The notes below the pieces were generated by a model, which did not search any database, was not told where the DNA came from, and was given only the letters and a program-made list of their open reading frames with translations. Shown in pieces: positions 1 to 4,984 of a DNA stretch of 5,089 nucleotides. How positions within the stretch are numbered: the first letter of the stretch is position 1; each line of letters begins with the position of its first letter. The DNA comes from an uncultured Oscillospiraceae bacterium (GTDB lineage Bacteria > Bacillota > Clostridia > Oscillospirales > Oscillospiraceae): assembly GCA_934661135.1 (NCBI GenBank), contig CAKUJA010000131.1, forward strand, positions 1 through 5,089. The letters run 5' to 3'. The position numbers and the translations under genes are program-made.

Positions 1-5
1 CCCCC

Positions 6-260
6 GTGGGGGGGGACGACTCTGTCCGCCCGTCCCTCCGATCTTCCGCCACACCTTGTAGGGGCGGACGACTCTGTCCGCCCGCTTCTTCCGGTTTCCT
101 CCGCACCCGTAGGGGCGGACGACCCTGTCCGCCCGTCCCTCCGATCTTCCGCCGCACCCGTAGGGGCGGACGACTCTGTCCGCCCGTCCCTCCGATCTTC
201 CGCCGCACCTTGTAGGGGCGGACGACTCTGTCCGCCCGCTTTTTCCGGTTTCCTCCGCGC
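6..260 (+). repeat. Direct array of five REP-like palindromic repeats
   Basis: Five copies lie at about 6-32, 58-84, 109-135, 160-186 and 212-238, with a period of 51-52 nt. Each reads GTAG, then an 8-bp stem GGGCGGAC / GTCCGCCC around the 6-nt loop GACTCT. Copy 1 begins GTGG and has a damaged left arm; copy 3 has loop GACCCT. The 24-25-nt spacers fall into two related classes: A (starts TCCCTCCGATCTTCC) at 33-57, 136-159 and 187-211, and B (starts CTTCTTCCGGTTTCC) at 85-108 and 239-260, giving the order A-B-A-A-B. Near-identical spacers argue against CRISPR and for expansion of a two-part unit. GTAG plus a palindrome is the architecture of REP elements; that relationship is inferred. No gene is seen in bases 1-260. 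Confidence 0.9.
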
Positions 261-299
261 AAAAAGAAACAGCGCATCCCGGATTGGGATGTGCTGTTT
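261..299 (-). terminator. Intrinsic terminator of the tRNA-Ser unit
   Basis: Read on the minus strand, a 14-bp stem with a single A-C mismatch (arms 286-299 and 267-280) closes a 5-nt loop (281-285). It is followed by CTTTTT (266-261). The first stem base, 299, is the base directly after the encoded CCA of tRNA-Ser(GCU), so no trailer separates them. This is a strong rho-independent terminator for minus-strand tRNA transcription. It also insulates the unit from the repeat array beyond it. Confidence 0.92.
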
Positions 300-391
300 T
301 GGCGCGGAAGGAGAGATTCGAACTCTCGCTCGCTTTTTAGACGACTACTCCCTTAGCAGGGGAGCCCCTTCGGCCTCTTGGGTACTTCCGC
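300..391 (-). tRNA. trnS-GCU: tRNA-Ser(GCU)
   Basis: The gene is 92 nt including an encoded CCA (300-302). The acceptor stem GCGGAAG / CTTCCGC pairs fully (391-385 with 310-304), with G at the discriminator position. The anticodon arm is CTCCC, loop CTGCTAA, GGGAG; the anticodon GCT is at 357-355 and reads AGC/AGU serine codons. The T arm is GAGAG, loop TTCGAAT, CTCTC. The long variable region of about 20 nt is typical of class II serine tRNAs. It is the second gene of the tRNA unit, 31 nt after tRNA-Ser(UGA), and ends directly at the terminator hairpin. Confidence 0.96.
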
Positions 392-422
392 AGGTCGAAT
401 TCCGACAATATATTGGAAAGAA

Positions 423-511
423 TGGCGGAGAGAGTGGGATTCGAACCCACGGCACATTGCTGTGTCACTGGTTTTCAAGACCAGCTCCTTAAACCGCTCG
501 GACATCTCTCC
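423..511 (-). tRNA. trnS-UGA: tRNA-Ser(UGA)
   Basis: The gene is 89 nt including an encoded CCA (423-425). The acceptor stem GGAGAGA / TCTCTCC pairs fully (511-505 with 433-427), with discriminator G. The anticodon stem is CTGGT / ACCAG with loop CTTGAAA; the anticodon TGA is at 477-475 and reads UCA and, by wobble, other UCN serine codons. The T arm is GTGGG, loop TTCGAAT, CCCAC. The variable arm is long (GACACAGCAATGTGCC), as in class II tRNAs. It is the first gene of the minus-strand unit, whose promoter lies about 28 nt upstream of the mature 5' end. Confidence 0.97.
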
Positions 512-538
512 GAATATCGACTCTAAAAGCCGAGCTTT

Positions 539-567
539 ATTCTAACACACTCGTTTCCGTTTGTCAA
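539..567 (-). promoter_or_regulatory. SigA-type promoter of the tRNA-Ser pair
   Basis: On the minus strand, TTGACA (567-562) is a perfect -35 box. A 17-nt spacer leads to TAGAAT (544-539), which matches the -10 consensus at five of six positions. Transcription should begin near base 532, about 20 nt before the mature 5' end of tRNA-Ser(UGA). The near-consensus match fits a strongly expressed stable-RNA unit. Confidence 0.88.
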
Positions 568-612
568 TTGCTTTTCTCAGTTTTCATCGCTTCCCGCATT
601 TTCCCGCCGTTC

Positions 613-641
613 TTGACTTTTCCGTCTCCTTCCGCTATGGT
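613..641 (+). promoter_or_regulatory. Probable promoter of the DUF362 gene
   Basis: TTGACT (613-618) and TATGGT (636-641) are separated by exactly 17 nt. The -35 matches consensus at five of six positions and the -10 at four of six. Predicted transcription starts near 648, giving a leader of about 30 nt before the ATG at 678. It diverges from the tRNA promoter, with the two -35 boxes about 46 nt apart. It is weaker than the tRNA promoter and is predicted from sequence alone. Confidence 0.6.
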
Positions 642-677
642 GTAAGCATTGATTTTACCGATTTGTGGGAGGCTCTT

Positions 678-1823
678 ATGCCATTTGATGTATCGCTTGC
701 CGCCTGCGGCAGCTATGACCACGACCAGTGCCGCGCCGCGCTTCTTTCCGCGCTTGAGCCGCTCGGCGGCCTTTCCTGGGTGCAGTCCGGAATGCGTATC
801 GCAGTCAAGGCCAATCTGATCTCCGCCATGAAGCCGGACGCCGCCGCAACCGTCCACCCCATGCTGCTCACCGTTCTGACGGAGCTTCTGACCGAGCGCG
901 GCGCCTCCGTCACGCTGGGCGACAGCCCCGGCGGTCTCTATACCGTCGCGCACCTCAGCCGCATCTACGACGTCTGCGGCCTTCGCCAATGCGAAGCCGC
1001 CGGCGCACACCTCAATCTCGACATCACGCAGGCCGAAGCGCACGCGCCTGCCGCTGTGCAGGCTAAATCCTTCCCCTACACCCGCTGGCTCGACGACGCC
1101 GATGCGATCATCGATTTCTGCAAGCTCAAAACCCACGGAATGCTCGCCATGACAAACGCCTGCAAGAACTTTTTCGGTGTCATTCCCGGCACAATCAAGC
1201 CGGAATACCACTGCAAATACCCCAAAACCGAGGACTTCGCCGAGATGCTCGTCGACCTCTGCGAGTATTTCCGCCCGCGTCTTGTCCTCTGCGACGCGGT
1301 CTACGCCATGGAGGGCAACGGCCCCACGCAGGGCAAGCCGCGCAAACTCGGCGTCCTTCTCGCCGCCGAAAACGCCCACGCGCTCGACCTTGTCGCCGCG
1401 CAGCTCCTCGGCCTTTCCGCGCAGGATGTGCCGACGCTTGCCGCAGCGCAGCGGCGCGGCCTGATCCCTGCCAGCGCGGATGAGCTCGCCGTCTCCGGCG
1501 CTCCCGCCGCCTTCGCCTGTCCCGACTTCGTGGTTCCCTCCATGCGCCCCGATACAGCCTTTGCCGGCGGGAGCGCATTCGGCCGGCTTGTCAACGGCGC
1601 AATCGCCGCGCTTCTCCGCCCCTATCCGAAGCTGCACGCCGCCGACTGCGTCGGCTGCCAAAAGTGCGCGCAGATTTGTCCCGCGCACGCCATCTCCATG
1701 AAACGGCATCTCCCCGCCGTCAACCGCCGCGCCTGCATCCACTGCTTCTGCTGTCAGGAGTTCTGTCCCAAGGGCGCCATGCGTGTCGGCCGGACGCCAA
1801 TCGCGCGCCTTTTGAACAAATAA
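678..1823 (+). CDS. DUF362 domain protein with C-terminal 2x[4Fe-4S] ferredoxin domain
   Basis: The product is 381 aa. ATG 678 is chosen because GGGAGG (667-672) sits 5 nt upstream; the frame stays open back to 561, but that stretch overlaps both predicted promoters. Residues 1 to about 310 carry DUF362 hallmarks: VKANL near 43-47, THP-like VHP at 59-61, GDSPGG at 81-86, KLKTH at 149-153, KNFFGVIPG at 163-171, and a DAVYAMEGNGP segment at 206-216. The C-terminus has two CxxCxxCxxxCP motifs, with cysteines 324/327/330/334 and 353/356/359/363, expected to bind two [4Fe-4S] clusters. No signal peptide or membrane helix is seen, so it is probably cytoplasmic. The family is common in anaerobes, but its reaction is not established; electron transfer through the ferredoxin part is likely. 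It is first on the plus strand, and the downstream ligase seems to have its own promoter. Confidence 0.92.
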   Translation: MPFDVSLAACGSYDHDQCRAALLSALEPLGGLSWVQSGMRIAVKANLISAMKPDAAATVHPMLLTVLTELLTERGASVTLGDSPGGLYTVAHLSRIYDVCGLRQCEAAGAHLNLDITQAEAHAPAAVQAKSFPYTRWLDDADAIIDFCKLKTHGMLAMTNACKNFFGVIPGTIKPEYHCKYPKTEDFAEMLVDLCEYFRPRLVLCDAVYAMEGNGPTQGKPRKLGVLLAAENAHALDLVAAQLLGLSAQDVPTLAAAQRRGLIPASADELAVSGAPAAFACPDFVVPSMRPDTAFAGGSAFGRLVNGAIAALLRPYPKLHAADCVGCQKCAQICPAHAISMKRHLPAVNRRACIHCFCCQEFCPKGAMRVGRTPIARLLNK

Positions 1824-1824
1824 G

Positions 1825-1853
1825 TTGCGTTTTGCCGGTTTCAGGAGTATAAT
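1825..1853 (+). promoter_or_regulatory. Probable promoter of the acyl-CoA synthetase gene
   Basis: A perfect -10 box, TATAAT (1848-1853), lies 17 nt after TTGCGT (1825-1830), a weak -35 that keeps only TTG. The predicted start is near 1860, giving a leader of about 100 nt. The element begins just after the DUF362 stop codon. The weak -35 could mean that an activator is needed; that is inference. Confidence 0.6.
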
Positions 1854-1862
1854 TGGCACAAC

Positions 1863-1922
1863 TGCCGCCTGGTGTGTGCTGCACCGTTTTGACGGACTCT
1901 CCCATCCGGTGCTTGGGCGGCA
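1863..1922 (+). promoter_or_regulatory. Structured 5' leader of the acyl-CoA synthetase mRNA
   Basis: Two nested perfect stems can form: TGCCGCC (1863-1869) with GGCGGCA (1916-1922), and inside it GCACCG (1881-1886) with CGGTGC (1907-1912). They leave an 11-nt 5' internal bulge, a 3-nt 3' bulge and a 20-nt apical loop. A competing hairpin, GGTG (1871-1874) with CACC (1882-1885), would exclude the inner stem. GGTGTGTG recurs at 1924-1931. There is no T-run, so it is not an intrinsic terminator for the DUF362 gene. It starts within a few bases of the predicted transcription start and ends about 24 nt before the Shine-Dalgarno. I recognise no riboswitch class; a regulatory role is inference. Confidence 0.45.
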
Positions 1923-1961
1923 AGGTGTGTGACTTGTGAATTTTGAAAGGATGAAAGCAAC

Positions 1962-3695
1962 ATGGGCATTTCTTCTTCAGCTCCCTGGCTGAAATATTAC
2001 GGCGACACGCCGCACCATCTTGAGTATCCCTCCAAAACCATCTACCAGATGGTCAAGGCTGCGGCAGACCAGTTCCCGAAAAACGACGCCTACGAATTCA
2101 TGGGCAAAAAGACGACCTATGCACAGTTCATGCAGAAGATCGACGATGTCGCGCGCGCCTTCCTCGCGCTCGGCATTCAGAAGGGCGACCGCGTCACAAT
2201 CTGTATGCCAAACTGCCCGCAGGCGGTCTGCTCGTTCTATGCGCTCAATCGCATCGGCGCGGTCAGCAACATGATCCACCCGCTCTCCGCCGCCGGCGAA
2301 ATCAAGTTCTATCTCAACTTCTCGCACTCCAAGGCCATCCTCACGCTCGATCAGTTCTATACCAAGGTTGCGGGCATCATGCCCGAGCTTGACGATAAGG
2401 ACGCCAAGCTCCTCGTCGCCAAAGTTGAGGATGAGCTTCTGCCCCACCTCGCCGTCGGCTACGCACTGACCGCCGGGCGCAAATACCCGAAGCCGCCGCG
2501 CAAGGGCAGCTACATCTGGTGGAGCGAATTCATGCGCATGGGCCGCAAGCGCAACCTCCCGCTCCCCAAGGATATGGGCAGCGCCAACGACGGTGCCTCC
2601 ATCCTCTATTCCGGCGGCACCACCGGCACCACCAAGGGCATTCTGCTGTCCAACATGAACTTCAATGCCCTCGGCCTTCAGACCATCGCAGCCTCCGGCT
2701 TCGCGCCGATCAACGGCATGAAGATGCTCTCCGTCATGCCGGTGTTCCACGGTTTCGGTCTTGGCATCGGCATCCATACCGCCCTGATCGGCGGTGCGTG
2801 CTGCATCCTTGTCCCGAAATTCAATGTCAATACGTATGCCGATCTGCTCATTAAAAAGCAGCCGAATATCATCCCCGGCGTCCCGACGCTCTTTGAGGCG
2901 CTGCTGCGCGCCGATAAACTCGAAAACGCGGATCTCTCCTGTCTGAAGGGCGTATTCTGCGGCGGCGACAGCCTGTCCATCGAGCTGAAAAAGAAGGTCG
3001 ACGCCTTCCTGAAGTCGCACAACGCCAGCGTTCAGATCCGTCAGGGCTACGGCCTGACCGAGTGCGTCACGGCGAGCTGCCTGACCCCGAAGGACTACAA
3101 CCGCGTCGGCTCCATCGGCGTCCCCTTCCCCGATACCTATTACAAGATTGTCAAACCCGGCACCACCGACGAGATCGACCCGAACGTCGAGGGCGAGATC
3201 TGCATCTCCGGCCCTTCCGTCATGCTCCGCTACGTCGATAACCCCGAGGAGACCGCCAATACGCTCCGCCGCCACGACGACGGCCGCGTCTGGCTCCATA
3301 CCGGCGACCTCGGCAAGATGGACGAGGATGGCTTCGTCTACTTCTCGCAGCGCATCAAGCGTATGATTATCACATCCGGCTATAATGTCTATCCCGGCCA
3401 GTTGGAAAACGTCATCGACGGCCATGAGAAGGTGCTCCTCTCCTGCGTCATCGGCGTCAAAGACCCCTATAAGATTCAAAAGGTCAAGGCCTTTGTTGTT
3501 CTTCGCCCGGGTTATGAGCCGTCCGACGAAGTCAAGCAGGAAATTCTTGACTACTGCCGCGGCCATATTGCGAAATACGCCATGCCGTATGACATCGAGT
3601 TCCGCAGCGAATTGCCCAAGACCCTCGTCGGCAAGGTCGCCTACCGCGTCCTCGAGGAGGAAGAAGCCGAGCGCCAGGCGCACGAGGGCAATTAA
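1962..3695 (+). CDS. AMP-forming acyl-CoA synthetase (long-chain fatty acid-CoA ligase family)
   Basis: The product is 577 aa, a normal full length for class I adenylate-forming enzymes, which activate a carboxylic acid with ATP to an acyl-AMP and pass it to CoA. The core motifs are present: the phosphate-binding loop YSGGTTGTTKG (216-226), GYGLTE (362-367), LHTGD (445-449, with Asp449 expected to bind the ribose), the hinge region RIKRMIITSGYNVYP (464-478), and the C-terminal LVGK with the likely catalytic Lys558. The N-terminus resembles FadD-type ligases. The acid substrate cannot be read from sequence; medium/long-chain fatty acids are likely, aryl or branched acids possible. No signal peptide or membrane helix is evident. 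ATG 1962 follows AAAGGA (1946-1951) at 10 nt. The gene has its own predicted promoter and leader, and the membrane acyltransferase gene lies 180 nt downstream on the same strand. Confidence 0.94.
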   Translation: MGISSSAPWLKYYGDTPHHLEYPSKTIYQMVKAAADQFPKNDAYEFMGKKTTYAQFMQKIDDVARAFLALGIQKGDRVTICMPNCPQAVCSFYALNRIGAVSNMIHPLSAAGEIKFYLNFSHSKAILTLDQFYTKVAGIMPELDDKDAKLLVAKVEDELLPHLAVGYALTAGRKYPKPPRKGSYIWWSEFMRMGRKRNLPLPKDMGSANDGASILYSGGTTGTTKGILLSNMNFNALGLQTIAASGFAPINGMKMLSVMPVFHGFGLGIGIHTALIGGACCILVPKFNVNTYADLLIKKQPNIIPGVPTLFEALLRADKLENADLSCLKGVFCGGDSLSIELKKKVDAFLKSHNASVQIRQGYGLTECVTASCLTPKDYNRVGSIGVPFPDTYYKIVKPGTTDEIDPNVEGEICISGPSVMLRYVDNPEETANTLRRHDDGRVWLHTGDLGKMDEDGFVYFSQRIKRMIITSGYNVYPGQLENVIDGHEKVLLSCVIGVKDPYKIQKVKAFVVLRPGYEPSDEVKQEILDYCRGHIAKYAMPYDIEFRSELPKTLVGKVAYRVLEEEEAERQAHEGN

Positions 3696-3789
3696 CGCGC
3701 CCACCCTCTCGATTTTGCGCTGCACCATGAAGGGGTGACGCCCTCATCGGCTCAATCTTCCGGTCGCCATCGCGCCATCGATTTTGAAT

Positions 3790-3818
3790 GCGGGGGACGG
3801 ACAGCTCTGTCGCCCCGC
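3790..3818 (+). repeat. Diverged REP-like palindrome in the ligase-acyltransferase gap
   Basis: GCGGGG (3790-3795) pairs with CCCCGC (3813-3818), and an inner GACAG (3800-3804) pairs with CTGTC (3807-3811) around a 2-nt apex. The core GGGGGACGGACAGCTCTGTC resembles the window's REP-like repeat (GGGGGACGACTCTGTC in copy 1) but carries an insertion and lacks the 5' GTAG. It may be a decayed member of the family or an independent hairpin. There is no T-run, so it is not a terminator by itself. Confidence 0.4.
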
Positions 3819-3833
3819 CACCACAAACTACGT

Positions 3834-3864
3834 CAGACTGGCCGCCCGGCCAGTCTGTCTTTTC
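3834..3864 (+). terminator. Strong hairpin with short T-run: ligase terminator or acyltransferase attenuator
   Basis: An 11-bp perfect inverted repeat, CAGACTGGCCG (3834-3844) and CGGCCAGTCTG (3847-3857), closes a 2-nt apex and is followed by TCTTTTC. This fits an intrinsic terminator 139 nt after the acyl-CoA synthetase stop. The T-run is interrupted, so termination may be partial. It ends only 8 nt before the Shine-Dalgarno AGGAGA (3865-3870) of the next gene. I see no convincing promoter between the hairpin and that gene, so it could throttle read-through into the acyltransferase. Confidence 0.7.
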
Positions 3865-3875
3865 AGGAGAATACT

Positions 3876-4592
3876 ATGCAAAAACAGCGAATCTGGGAGC
3901 TGGACGCACTGCGCGGGCTCTGTATCCTCTGCGTCATCGTCGTCCATTTTCTGTTTGACCTGCAATATTTCATCGGCCTGAACATTACGCTTCCCGCGTG
4001 GTTCCTGTTCGTACAGGAATACGGCGGCGTCATATTTGTCGTCCTCTCCGGCTGCTGCGCCACGCTCGGCTCGCGCAGCTTCCGCCGCGGCCTGATCGTG
4101 TTCGGCGCGGGGATGCTCATCTCCCTCGTCACCGCCGGGATGTACTGGCTCGGCATGGCCGACCGCACGGTCATCGTCTGGTTTGGCGTGCTGCATCTGC
4201 TCGGCCTTTGCATGATGGTCTATCCCATCTTCCGCAAACTCCCGACCATCCCGCTCACCGTCCTCGCGCTCTGCATTATTCTCGTCGGCTACGCCATCAC
4301 CGGCGTTGTGGTCGACACGCCTCTGCTGTTCCCGCTGGGTCTGGTCTCCCACGGCTTTTATTCTTCCGACTATTTCCCGATTTTCCCGCAGCTCGGCTGG
4401 TTCCTGCTCGGCGTTGTCCTCGGGCGTACCGTCTACGCCCGCAAGCAGACGCTCCTGCCCGGCGCGGCAAAGGACTTTTTCCTGTTCCGCTTTTTCTGCT
4501 GGTGCGGCCGCCAGTCGCTTTTCATCTACCTGCTCCACCAGCCAATCCTCTACGGCGTACTGGAGCTTCTCGTCGCTCTGACCCGGCACTGA
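3876..4592 (+). CDS. DUF1624/HGSNAT_cat-type membrane acyltransferase
   Basis: The product is 238 aa. ATG 3876 is chosen because AGGAGA (3865-3870) is correctly spaced and the family's N-terminal motif begins at once; an in-frame start at 3735 would only add residues encoded by the hairpin region. Seven hydrophobic segments are seen at about 12-32, 43-61, 72-93, 100-118, 124-146, 172-185 and 213-236, so it is an integral membrane protein. Family marks are ELDALRG (8-14) with His24 in the first helix, VLHLLG (105-110), SSDYFPIFPQLGWFLLG (163-179) and SLFIYLLHQP (214-223). This pattern fits the heparan-alpha-glucosaminide N-acetyltransferase catalytic domain family (PF07786). Such proteins are thought to move acetyl groups across the membrane to a sugar, but the bacterial substrate is unknown. 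The size matches short bacterial members. It probably relies on transcription from the ligase gene and is followed 15 nt later by a terminator. Confidence 0.88.
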   Translation: MQKQRIWELDALRGLCILCVIVVHFLFDLQYFIGLNITLPAWFLFVQEYGGVIFVVLSGCCATLGSRSFRRGLIVFGAGMLISLVTAGMYWLGMADRTVIVWFGVLHLLGLCMMVYPIFRKLPTIPLTVLALCIILVGYAITGVVVDTPLLFPLGLVSHGFYSSDYFPIFPQLGWFLLGVVLGRTVYARKQTLLPGAAKDFFLFRFFCWCGRQSLFIYLLHQPILYGVLELLVALTRH

Positions 4593-4604
4593 AATCGTCT
4601 CCTT

Positions 4605-4625
4605 GTAGGGGCATCCGCCCCTTTT
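4605..4625 (+). terminator. Short terminator overlapping a truncated REP-like repeat
   Basis: GGGGC (4608-4612) pairs with GCCCC (4617-4621) around ATCC and is followed by TTTT, 15 nt after the acyltransferase stop codon. The 5' flank CCTTGTAGGGGC (4601-4612) is identical to the start of repeat copies 2, 5 and the one at 4942. It therefore looks like an internally deleted family member that now terminates transcription. The stem is short but wholly GC. Confidence 0.72.
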
Positions 4626-4633
4626 GCGCCCCA

Positions 4634-4666
4634 TTCTTTTCTTTCTCTTTTCGAGAAAGAAAAGAA
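4634..4666. repeat. Perfect 14-bp homopyrimidine/homopurine inverted repeat
   Basis: TTCTTTTCTTTCTC (4634-4647) and GAGAAAGAAAAGAA (4653-4666) are exact reverse complements around TTTTC. One arm is all pyrimidine and the other all purine. Neither strand has a T-run after the hairpin, so it is not a standard terminator. A related purine run, GAAGAAAAGAAAGAG, follows at 4681-4695. It lies in the gene-free stretch after the acyltransferase. Confidence 0.85.
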
Positions 4667-4732
4667 CCTCCGCGCCCGGTGAAGAAAAGAAAGAGCACTT
4701 CCGAAACCGAAACCACTCCCCGTGCCGCCATC

Positions 4733-4773
4733 GCGTCAGAAGAAACTCGCTCCATTCCGTTTCCGGCTGACGC
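4733..4773. other. Two-tier hairpin in gene-free DNA
   Basis: An outer stem GCGTCAG (4733-4739) / CTGACGC (4767-4773) and an inner stem GAAAC (4742-4746) / GTTTC (4759-4763) are joined by a small 2x3 internal loop and capped by a 12-nt loop. Both stems pair perfectly and could form in either strand's RNA. No open frame here looks like a protein. It may be part of a structured RNA together with the hairpins at 4634 and 4809. Confidence 0.55.
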
Positions 4774-4808
4774 CGAAAACTCTATATCCGCTCCTTCCTT
4801 CTTCCTTT

Positions 4809-4848
4809 CCAATCCGCAACCGCTCCGCTGGGTTGCAGATTGGTTTTT
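4809..4848 (+). terminator. Intrinsic terminator without an obvious upstream gene
   Basis: A 13-bp stem with one C-A mismatch (arms 4809-4821 and 4831-4843) encloses the 9-nt loop GCTCCGCTG and runs straight into TTTTT (4844-4848). This is a good rho-independent terminator. The nearest plus-strand gene ended 217 nt earlier and already has its own terminator, so this is either a backup or the end of an unrecognised non-coding transcript. Confidence 0.82.
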
Positions 4849-4941
4849 CGCTGTCCTTCCCACACCGCACGCGATCTTGATGATGGCGGTCATGTGCTTG
4901 CCTGCGGATACGGTACAACCTTTGATTTTATGCTGTACCTT

Positions 4942-4967
4942 GTAGGGGCGGACGACTCTGTCCGCCC
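4942..4967 (+). repeat. REP-like repeat, plus orientation
   Basis: GTAG is followed by GGGCGGAC, loop GACTCT and GTCCGCCC, identical over 26 nt to copies 2, 4 and 5 of the array at the window start. It is preceded by the same CCTT (4938-4941 reads ACCT plus T). It faces the copy at 5022-5048. Confidence 0.92.
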
Positions 4968-4984
4968 TTACCGTACTACGATTT

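Noticed and set aside
6..215. Plus-strand frame across the repeat array as a protein
   Set aside because: The translation is a low-complexity readout of the palindromic repeats (RGGRLCPPV, GDDSVRP) with no ribosome binding site.
6..260. CRISPR array
   Set aside because: Repeat length and period are CRISPR-like, but spacers are near-identical within two classes, the same repeat occurs alone and inverted at the other end, and no cas gene is present.
289..492. Plus-strand 67-aa frame antisense to the tRNAs
   Set aside because: The peptide contains GEIRTLA and GESGIRTHG, the well-known false translation of tRNA T-arm complements; two good tRNA genes occupy the other strand.
561..677. Upstream extension of the DUF362 protein to TTG 561
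   Set aside because: The extra 39 residues overlap both divergent promoters and lack family similarity; GGGAGG just before ATG 678 sets the start.
564..1859. 431-aa minus-strand frame
   Set aside because: It is antisense to the DUF362 gene. High GC in third positions keeps the opposite frame open; the residues are low-complexity and match no family I know.
1863..1922. FMN riboswitch on the minus strand
   Set aside because: The complement contains GGATGGGAGA, which resembles the FMN riboswitch 3' core, but the other conserved segments are missing and no minus-strand gene follows.
1951..1992. Short leader peptide overlapping the ligase start (13 codons from ATG 1951)
   Set aside because: The purine run AAAGG lies only 2-3 nt upstream, too close to serve this ATG, and fits the ATG at 1962 instead. 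Codons show no regulatory bias.
1977..3728. 583-aa minus-strand frame
   Set aside because: It mirrors the acyl-CoA synthetase gene, whose motifs are complete. The antisense product is Asp/Glu/Ala/Arg-rich with no recognisable domain.
3828..4634. 268-aa minus-strand frame
   Set aside because: It is the shadow of the membrane acyltransferase gene: hydrophobic codons read backwards give a charged, low-complexity product.
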